Positions 58,137 to 64,000 of a stretch of DNA of 64,000 nucleotides are shown in pieces. Source of the DNA: Lichenicoccus sp964247695 (lineage in GTDB: Bacteria > Pseudomonadota > Alphaproteobacteria > Acetobacterales > Acetobacteraceae). The notes beneath the pieces are model-generated. The model saw only the letters and a list, made by a program, of their open reading frames with translations, was not told the DNA's origin and searched no databases. A program made the translations under genes and the position numbers. Every line of letters begins with the position of its first letter. Position 1 is the stretch's first letter. The stretch is taken from positions 1-64,000 of the forward strand of contig CAXTVI010000001.1 in assembly GCA_964247695.1 (NCBI GenBank), read 5' to 3'.

Positions 58137-60749
58137 TCAGGCGGCGAAGGACTGGGCAAGGCATTGCTCCAGGCTCGTCAACAGGGTTTCGCGTTCGAAC
58201 TTGCGTATGTAGTCGGTGAAGCCGGCATCCCGACCGGCCTTGGCGTCGTCGCGTCCGCTGAGCGCCACCATCGGCAGCTTCGACCACGGGCCGCCTTCGC
58301 GCACCTTGCGGGCAAAGCAGTTGCCGTCCATGCCCGGCATCTCGATGTCCGAGATAATGGCGTCGAAGAGCTGGCCCGCATCGCGCATCGCCAGCGCGTT
58401 CTCCGCATCGTTCGCGGTGGTGACGTCGTAGCCGGCGGCCGACAGGCTTGGCACCAGCAGGTGGCGGAAGAAGTCGCTGTCCTCGACCACCAGCAGCTTG
58501 CGGCGGGTCGGGCCCGCGGCGACTGCCTGGCGGAACCAGTTCTGCGAGGCACGCGTCAGGAAGTGGCCGGCATCCACGACATCCGTCGCCTGGCCGCCGA
58601 TGATGGCGGTCCCGAACAGCCCCGGCTCCTCGCTGCTGATCTCGACATCCATCCGGTCTCGGACCACGTCGAGGATCTCGTCGACCATCAGGCCGATATG
58701 CTGGTCACCGTCGCTCAGCACCAGCACCGCCTGATGCTCGCCGCTCAGGCCGACGGCGGGATCGAGCGGCACCAGCGGCATCAGGCCGCCGCGATACTGC
58801 GTGACCAGGCGGATGCCGGTCGCCTCGATCCTGGCGCGCGGCACCATCTCGAGCCGTGCGATCAGCGCCAGCGGCAACGCCTTCTGTGCGCCGGGTCCGG
58901 CGCGGACCAGCAGCAGGTCGCTGCGGCCGTCGCTGACAACGGCGTTGCCGTCGGCGGAACGGCCACGCGCCTCGGTGGTGGCACCCAGTCCACTGGCCCG
59001 TGCAAGGCCGATCGGGTCGAGGATCATGATGACGGAGCCGTCGCCGAGGATGGTGTTGCCGCAGAACAGCGGAATGCTGCGGATCACCGGTGCCACCGGC
59101 TTGACCACGATCTCCTCGGTGTCGAAGACATGCTCGACGATCAGCCCGAGGCGCTGGCTGCCAACGGAAAGCACCACCACGACCTTCTCGGCCAGGCAGG
59201 CGTCGGCTCCTGAGGGATCGGCTACCGAATAAAGCCGCAGCGTGCGCGTGAGCGACACCAGCGGCAGCAGCCGGTTGCGCAGCCGCAGCACCGGCGCGCC
59301 GTCGATGGTGTCGAGCACCATGTCGGGCTGCGCCCCGGGCAGCACGATCTCGACCACGCTGATCTGCGGGATGGCGAAGCGCTCGCCGGCCGAGCCGATC
59401 ACCAGCGCGGAGACGATCGCCAGCGTCAGCGGGATCTTGATCAGGAACTGCGAGCCCTGGCCGACCTTGCTCTCGATGTCGACGGTGCCGTTGATCTGCT
59501 CGATGTTGTTGCGCACGACATCCATGCCGACGCCGCGGCCGGACACCGAGGTGATCGCGGCGGCGGTCGAGAAGCCGGCATGGAAGATAAAGCGGCGGAT
59601 CTCGTCCTCGCTCATCCGGCGCAGCCGCTCCTCGGTGACGATGCCCTGCGCGACCGCCTTCGCGCCGATGCGGACCGGGTCCAGCCCGCGCCCGTCATCG
59701 CGTATCTCGATCACCACGTGGCCGCCTTCATGGCGTGCCGCGAGCGTGATCTGGCCGGTGTCCGGCTTGCCCGCCCGGCGCCGCTCGGACGGGGTCTCCA
59801 GCCCATGATCCGCGCTGTTGCGTATCATGTGGGTGAGCGGATCCTTGATCAGCTCCAGCACCTGGCGGTCGAGCTCGGTGTCGGCGCCGATGGTGACCAG
59901 CTCGATCTTCTTGCCGAGATCGTGCGCGAGATCGCGCACCAGCCGCGGCACGGTGTTCCAGGCGATCCCGATCGGCTGCATGCGCGTCTTCATGACGCCT
60001 TCCTGCAGGTCCGTGGTGAGCTGCGACAGGCGCTGCATCGGTGTCGCCAGGCTGCCTTCGCCGCCGCCATCGCCGGCACCCGGCTCCGGACGGCCGGTAG
60101 TGCGCAGGATCTGCAGGAGCTGGTTGCGGGTCAGCACAAGTTCGCTGACCAGCCCCATCAGGTTCTCGAGCACCTCGACGCCGACGCGTATCGTGGTCTG
60201 CCCGCGACTCTGCTGCTCGGCAGGCAGGTCGGCGGCGGGCTCCGGGCTCGTGATCGGCGGAGACGTCGCAGGCTCGGCCGGCCGCGGTGCGGAGGGGGCC
60301 GGCGCGAGCTGCGGCGTGGCGGGCGCGCGCGCCTGGGCCTGGGCCTCGGGGGCGACCATCCGACCTTCGGCCAGCTCGTTCAGGGCATGGATCAGCACGC
60401 TGTCGTCGCCCGCCGGCTCGTCGAGGCCGCGTGCGAGCGTGTCGATGATCATGCGTATTCGGTCGGCTGCGCTAAGGATCAGGCCGATGCCGTCGGAATC
60501 CACCCGCAGCGCCTTGGTGCGAAGCTTGTCGAGTACCGTCTCGCCCGCATGCGCGACCTTCTCCAGCCTTGGCAGGCCGAGGAAGCCGCAGGTCCCCTTG
60601 ATCGTGTGGATCAGGCGGAAGATCAGCGAGATGGTCTGCTGATCGTCGGGCGCCTTCTCCAGCCGCACGAGGGCAAGATCGAGCTCGGAGAGGCTCTCCA
60701 GGGTCTCGATCACGAAATCGGCGAGCAGATCGTCCAACCGAGACTCCAA
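58137..60749 (-). CDS. cheA: Hybrid chemotaxis histidine kinase CheA with C-terminal receiver
   Basis: 870 residues. Hpt: His48 in RLIHTIKGTCGFLGL. A Pro/Ala-rich linker follows (about 135-185), then the dimerisation helices (LVSELVLTRNQLLQILR) and the HATPase (IRNSADHG, DDGRGLD, SGRGVGMDVVRNNIEQING). Two CheW-like modules follow in tandem (FAIPQISVVEIVL near 453 and a second, more divergent one near 630-740), and a receiver with Asp in IISDIEMPGMDG. The extra receiver may act as a phosphate sink or adaptation switch. First gene of cheA-cheW-cheY-cheB-cheR. Confidence 0.95.
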   Translation of the reverse strand: MESRLDDLLADFVIETLESLSELDLALVRLEKAPDDQQTISLIFRLIHTIKGTCGFLGLPRLEKVAHAGETVLDKLRTKALRVDSDGIGLILSAADRIRMIIDTLARGLDEPAGDDSVLIHALNELAEGRMVAPEAQAQARAPATPQLAPAPSAPRPAEPATSPPITSPEPAADLPAEQQSRGQTTIRVGVEVLENLMGLVSELVLTRNQLLQILRTTGRPEPGAGDGGGEGSLATPMQRLSQLTTDLQEGVMKTRMQPIGIAWNTVPRLVRDLAHDLGKKIELVTIGADTELDRQVLELIKDPLTHMIRNSADHGLETPSERRRAGKPDTGQITLAARHEGGHVVIEIRDDGRGLDPVRIGAKAVAQGIVTEERLRRMSEDEIRRFIFHAGFSTAAAITSVSGRGVGMDVVRNNIEQINGTVDIESKVGQGSQFLIKIPLTLAIVSALVIGSAGERFAIPQISVVEIVLPGAQPDMVLDTIDGAPVLRLRNRLLPLVSLTRTLRLYSVADPSGADACLAEKVVVVLSVGSQRLGLIVEHVFDTEEIVVKPVAPVIRSIPLFCGNTILGDGSVIMILDPIGLARASGLGATTEARGRSADGNAVVSDGRSDLLLVRAGPGAQKALPLALIARLEMVPRARIEATGIRLVTQYRGGLMPLVPLDPAVGLSGEHQAVLVLSDGDQHIGLMVDEILDVVRDRMDVEISSEEPGLFGTAIIGGQATDVVDAGHFLTRASQNWFRQAVAAGPTRRKLLVVEDSDFFRHLLVPSLSAAGYDVTTANDAENALAMRDAGQLFDAIISDIEMPGMDGNCFARKVREGGPWSKLPMVALSGRDDAKAGRDAGFTDYIRKFERETLLTSLEQCLAQSFAA

Positions 60750-60862
60750 TACGTTGTAGCTAGCCTCAGGGGCGGCGCTTGCCGCCGGGCTGCTCGGGCT
60801 TGCAGGGTGCGTCCAGGTCGCGAGACTGACCCTGCGGACTGAAGATTCGGTAAATTTGGAGG

Positions 60863-61063
60863 ATGAGTTTGGCCGAGCCCGGATCGTTGCCCGAGTTCCG
60901 CACCTCGATCGAGCCGGGGCAGTGGGTTCTGCATCCGGACCATCACGAGTGGGGGCTGGGTCAGGTGCAGTCGGCGGTGGGGCCGCGGATCACCGTCAAC
61001 TTCGAGCATCGCGGCAAGGTGCTGATCAACGCGGCCCTGGTCGATCTGCAGATCCAGTACTAG
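60863..61063 (+). CDS. DUF3553 domain protein
   Basis: 66 residues: EPGQWVLHPDHHEWGLGQVQ then ITVNFEHRGKVLI, the DUF3553 pattern (an SH3-like small fold, unknown role). GGAGG abuts the ATG at 60863 directly but lies 6 bases before a TTG at 60869, so translation may really start at the TTG, shortening the protein by two residues. Divergent from cheA; moaA begins 12 bases after the stop. Confidence 0.8.
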   Translation: MSLAEPGSLPEFRTSIEPGQWVLHPDHHEWGLGQVQSAVGPRITVNFEHRGKVLINAALVDLQIQY

Positions 61064-61074
61064 ATGTCTCCCAG

Positions 61075-62136
61075 ATGACCATGACCATGCCCCTGTCCGC
61101 TCCTGCTCCTGCTCCCGCTGCTGGGCCCACCCCGGTCGTCGACCCGTTCGGCCGCTCCATCAGCTATCTGCGGGTGTCGGTCACCGACCGTTGCGACATG
61201 CGCTGCGTCTACTGCATGGCCGAGGACATGGTCTTCCTGCCGCGCTCCGACGTGCTGAGCTTCGAGGAGATGCAGCGCCTGTGCGGCGCGTTCATCCGCT
61301 CCGGGGTGCGTCGCATGCGCATCACCGGCGGCGAGCCGCTGGTGCGGCGCGGCGTCATCGACTTCATGGGTGAGCTCGGTGGCTGGCTCGGACGCGGCGA
61401 CGGGCGCCCCGGCCTCGACGAGATCACCCTGACCACGAACGGCAGCCGGCTCGCGCAGCATGCCGAAGGCCTGCACAAGGCCGGGGTGCGCCGGATCAAT
61501 GTCAGCCTCGACACGCTCGATGCGCAGCGCTTCCGCGAGGTGACCCGCGTCGGCAGCCTGGAGCGGACGCTCGAGGGCATCGCGGCGGCGCGCGAGGCGG
61601 GACTTGCGGTCAGGATCAACACGGTGGCGATGCGCGGCGTCAACGAGGAGGAGTTCGACGAGCTGATCGCGTGGTGCGGCCGGATCGGCGCTGATCTTTG
61701 CCTGATCGAGACGATGCCGATGGGCGACACCGGCGAAGACCGCAGCGACCGCTACCTGCCGCTCTCGCTCGTGCACGCCCGGCTCGCGGCGCGCTGGAGC
61801 CTGCGGCAGACCGGCTACCGGACGGGTGGCCCTGCGCGCTACTTCACGGTTGCCGAGACCGGCCGGCGGCTCGGCTTCATCACGCCGATGACCCACAATT
61901 TCTGCGAGAGCTGCAATCGCGTGCGGCTGAGCTGCACCGGGACGCTGTTCATGTGCCTCGGACAGGATGACGCGGCCGACCTGCGGGCGCCGCTGCGCCG
62001 CGGCGTCTCCGACGACGAGCTGATGCACGAGATACGCCAGGCGATCGCGCGCAAGCCGAAAGGGCATGACTTCATCATCGGACGCCGCGAGCACACCACT
62101 GGCGTGGCGCGTCACATGAGCGCCACCGGCGGCTGA
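61075..62136 (+). CDS. moaA: GTP 3',8-cyclase MoaA (molybdenum cofactor synthesis)
   Basis: 353 residues. N-terminal radical-SAM cluster motif CDMRCVYC (CxxxCxxC form) within VTDRCDMRCVYCMAED. GGEPLVRRG and LTTNGSRL follow. The C-terminal second cluster has FCESCNRVRLSC with a later Cys in LFMCLG. The final residues are Gly-Gly, required for MoaC-linked catalysis in studied MoaA proteins. It converts GTP to 3',8-cyclo-H2-GTP. Start at 61075 (MTMTMPL) or the ATG two codons later. Confidence 0.95.
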   Translation: MTMTMPLSAPAPAPAAGPTPVVDPFGRSISYLRVSVTDRCDMRCVYCMAEDMVFLPRSDVLSFEEMQRLCGAFIRSGVRRMRITGGEPLVRRGVIDFMGELGGWLGRGDGRPGLDEITLTTNGSRLAQHAEGLHKAGVRRINVSLDTLDAQRFREVTRVGSLERTLEGIAAAREAGLAVRINTVAMRGVNEEEFDELIAWCGRIGADLCLIETMPMGDTGEDRSDRYLPLSLVHARLAARWSLRQTGYRTGGPARYFTVAETGRRLGFITPMTHNFCESCNRVRLSCTGTLFMCLGQDDAADLRAPLRRGVSDDELMHEIRQAIARKPKGHDFIIGRREHTTGVARHMSATGG

Positions 62137-62148
62137 AGCGGTAGCCCG

Positions 62149-62298
62149 TCAGTAGCCCTGCGGCGTCATCATCGACGCGGGCGGGCTGGCGAGCGCGGGC
62201 TTGGCCGACGGTGCCGGTCCGTCGAGTGGCAGCGGCGTGGTGGCGCAGGCGGCGAGGGCGCAGAGGGCGACAAGCAGCCCGGCTTTCGAATAATGCAT
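62149..62298 (-). CDS. Very small lipoprotein
   Basis: 49 residues: a signal sequence LVALCALAAC with a lipobox Cys, then ATTPLPLDGPAPSAKPALAS and SMMTPQGY. The mature part is Pro/Ala-rich and probably unstructured. GGAGA lies upstream of the ATG at 62298. Function unknown; perhaps an envelope tether. Convergent with moaA. Confidence 0.55.
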   Translation of the reverse strand: MHYSKAGLLVALCALAACATTPLPLDGPAPSAKPALASPPASMMTPQGY

Positions 62299-62330
62299 CA
62301 GGATCTCCGGAGGCAGTTTCGCCACGGCGG

Positions 62331-63212
62331 TCACTTGGGTTCCGAGCCGCGCAGAAGGACGTCCGAGCGGTCGCCGACGGCATCCGCCAGGGACACGGTG
62401 AACTGGCCGGGCCGGAGCGGCTTGGGCTGGTCGGGCGAGGGGGACCATCCGGTCATCATCGCCATGCGCAACGTCGTCTCGTACGGCAGCGTCTCGCCGA
62501 GAAGGCCCAGCGCAAGCGGGACGAGGCCACGCGGCGGCACCCGGCGATCACGCAGAGCCACCGCATTCGCCTCGCCGGCGGCACGCAGGTCGCGCAGCAG
62601 CGAAAGCGGGTCACGGTAGGCCAGGCTGATCTCGTCGGCATCGGCGACCGGCAGCGCGAAGCCGGCTCGCTGCAGCAGGCTCGCGCAGTCGCGCAGCTCG
62701 GGGAACGGAGAGACGCGCGGCGATACTCCGCCGGACAACTCCATCTCGGCCTGCAGCAGGGCGGCACGCAGGGTGCCGAGGGTCGGCAGCACCGGCATGC
62801 TGGCCAGGAACAACCCGTCCGGGCGCATGGCGTGGCGGATCTGCACGAGCGCGCCGGGAAGGTCGTTGACCCAGTGCAGCGACAGGCTGGCGACCACGAG
62901 GTCGAAGCTGCCGGGTCCGAACGGCAGCCACTCCTCGTCGGCGACCACCTTCAAGGCATCGGAGTGTTGCAGCATCGACCGCGACAGGTCGACGCTCACC
63001 GTCTCGATGCCGCGTGCCCGCAGGCGGCTCGCGATGCCGCCGCGGCCGCCGAGGTCCAGCGCGCGCATGAAACGGCGGTTGACGTCGTCCAGCCGGTCGA
63101 GCAGGCGGTCGGCTGCCTCGTCGAGGATGGCGCCGACGGCTTGAACACTGTCGGCGGCACGGTCCCGATGCAGCCGCACGGACCGGCGGTCGAAGATGAT
63201 GGCTTCCTGCAC
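62331..63212 (-). CDS. NDUFAF5/BioC-type SAM-dependent methyltransferase
   Basis: 293 residues from a GTG at 63212. SAM-dependent fold: ALDLGGRGGIASRLRARG (motif I, with Gly-rich GGRGG), VSVDLSRSML, FDLVVASLSLHWVNDLP, MRPDGLFLASMPVLPTLG. The opening FDRRSVRLHRDRAA is typical of the NDUFAF5 (C20orf7)-like group, which in mitochondria hydroxylates an Arg of complex I, and of BioC relatives. The exact reaction is open. Divergent from comF with a 130-base gap. Confidence 0.8.
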   Translation of the reverse strand: MQEAIIFDRRSVRLHRDRAADSVQAVGAILDEAADRLLDRLDDVNRRFMRALDLGGRGGIASRLRARGIETVSVDLSRSMLQHSDALKVVADEEWLPFGPGSFDLVVASLSLHWVNDLPGALVQIRHAMRPDGLFLASMPVLPTLGTLRAALLQAEMELSGGVSPRVSPFPELRDCASLLQRAGFALPVADADEISLAYRDPLSLLRDLRAAGEANAVALRDRRVPPRGLVPLALGLLGETLPYETTLRMAMMTGWSPSPDQPKPLRPGQFTVSLADAVGDRSDVLLRGSEPK

Positions 63213-63342
63213 GCGCGTGATGTGCGGATGCGGCGGAGCTTTGCCAAGGGCGCCGAGCTGGATGACGGACCCGGACGAACACCGCCTTCGTTGCGCCTCA
63301 AGCAGGCTTGCACCGGAGGGAGTTGCACGTCATGAGTGTGAA

Positions 63343-64000
63343 ATGCAACTCGCGCGAGAAGAGGCTGCGGCCCGGCCTTCCTTGCGGCACGTGCTTGGCA
63401 GCTGGAGCCGGCATGGTGGCCGCTTCGCGCTCGATCTGGTGCTGCCGCCGCAATGTCCGACCTGTGACCGGGTGGTGGCGATCCCGGGCCAGTTCTGCGC
63501 AACGTGCTTCAAGCAGGCGGACTTTATCGTCGAGCCCTGTTGCCGCCGCTGCGGCATCGCCTTTGCGAGCGTGGCCGAGGGCGGCCTGATCGGGACCTGC
63601 GCGCAATGCATCGAACGGCCACCGAGCTGGCAGCGGGCGAGAGCCGCCTTCACCTATGACGAATTCTCGCGACAGCTCATCCTGCCGCTGAAATACGCCG
63701 ACCGGACCGAGAATGCCCGGTTCCTGGCGCCGCACATGGCGCGCGCGGGTGCGGCCCTCCTGGCGGACTGCGACCTGCTGGTGCCAGTGCCGCTGCATCG
63801 CAGGCGACTGTTCACCCGCCGCTACAACCAGGCGGCGCTGCTGGCACGCCACGTGGCGGCAATCGCCGGGCGTCCGGTGCTCGTCGACGGCCTGATCCGC
63901 ACGCGGGCCACGAAGAGCCTGGCCTCGTGCCCGGCGGCCGAGCGCGCCCAACTGGTCATGGGGGCGATCGGGTGTCGCCCCGGACGGCTGCCGGCGCTGA
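63343..64000 (+). CDS. comF: ComF family phosphoribosyltransferase-like protein, 3' end outside window
   Basis: 219 codons seen; the frame is open at the window edge. Zinc-ribbon-like Cys pairs: PPQCPTCDRV, QFCATCFKQ, CCRRCGIAF, CAQCIE. Then YADRTENARFLAPHMARAG and the ComF hallmark LLVPVPLHRRRLFTRRYNQA. The PRPP-binding loop (VDDV-TTG type) would lie beyond the window. ComF links to DNA uptake or nucleotide salvage. I use the ATG at 63343; the ATG at 63331 is in another frame. Confidence 0.9.
   Translation, partial: MQLAREEAAARPSLRHVLGSWSRHGGRFALDLVLPPQCPTCDRVVAIPGQFCATCFKQADFIVEPCCRRCGIAFASVAEGGLIGTCAQCIERPPSWQRARAAFTYDEFSRQLILPLKYADRTENARFLAPHMARAGAALLADCDLLVPVPLHRRRLFTRRYNQAALLARHVAAIAGRPVLVDGLIRTRATKSLASCPAAERAQLVMGAIGCRPGRLPAL

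Noticed and set aside
1..64000. CRISPR arrays, prophage, insertion sequences, rRNA
   Set aside because: No regularly spaced repeats, integrase, transposase, structural phage genes or rRNA seen.

Overview
The window is high-GC, densely packed chromosomal DNA from an alphaproteobacterium. The best guess is the Acetobacteraceae/Rhodospirillales side of the class. This rests on gene order (mutM/ubiE/coaBC/dut beside rpsT and an intact dnaA-dnaN-recF-gyrB run), a hybrid CheA with two CheW modules and a receiver, a HisKA_2-type bacteriophytochrome, and the AAA-associated ABC ATPase with a fused permease. The placement is inference from protein content and gene order, not from a marker comparison.

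Layout. 1-0.5 kb: the 5' part of a thioredoxin-reductase-like flavoprotein gene with an apparent frameshift. 0.7-2.1 kb: rpsF-rpsR-rplI, closed by a clear terminator. 2.2-3.5 kb: a cyclopropane fatty acid synthase. 3.6-8.5 kb: a sensory block with a Crp/Fnr regulator divergent from a bacteriophytochrome histidine kinase, three tiny proteins (two of them tandem paralogues) and a single-domain response regulator. 8.7-16.8 kb: a complete potassium-uptake operon, micro-ORF-kdpF-kdpA-kdpB-kdpC-kdpD-kdpE. 17-19.5 kb: a polytopic membrane protein with a patatin lipase domain. 19.5-22.3 kb: an SDR gene divergent from an MFS-MarR pair, with a perfect 16-bp palindrome between them. 22.5-26.6 kb: a GT2 glycosyltransferase and an ABC importer pair (ATPase plus fused permease, no binding protein).

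26.8-37.7 kb is the conserved core: dut, coaBC and ubiE on one strand; mutM, rpsT, dnaA, dnaN, recF and gyrB on the other. It covers nucleotide hygiene, CoA and ubiquinone synthesis, base-excision repair, replication initiation, the sliding clamp, gap repair and supercoiling. ubiB, often found between ubiE and coaBC, is absent here. 37.8-42.6 kb is an accessory stretch of small envelope and stress genes: an AbrB-like protein, an ECF sigma/anti-sigma/periplasmic metal-sensor-like operon, a DUF4410 lipoprotein, an EF-hand protein, a glycine-rich secreted protein and a broken DUF2306 gene. A heavy-metal P1B ATPase and a flavin-binding PNPOx-fold protein follow (42.7-45.8 kb).

46-55 kb: a lipoprotein, a large two-domain glycosyltransferase, a LolA-like lipoprotein, lipB, tRNA-Leu(GAG), the malic enzyme maeB, and galU translationally coupled to a phosphomannomutase/phosphoglucomutase, which together supply sugar nucleotides for envelope polysaccharide. 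55-60.8 kb: a tightly overlapped chemotaxis operon transcribed cheA-cheW-cheY-cheB-cheR, without a receptor gene. 60.8-64 kb: a DUF3553 protein, moaA, a 49-residue lipoprotein, a NDUFAF5/BioC-type methyltransferase and the start of comF, which runs off the window.

No insertion sequence, prophage, CRISPR array or rRNA gene was found. The least explained parts are the tandem small proteins near 7 kb, the membrane patatin, the 38-42.6 kb envelope/ECF cluster, and several short dyads that look like operators or dispersed repeats.
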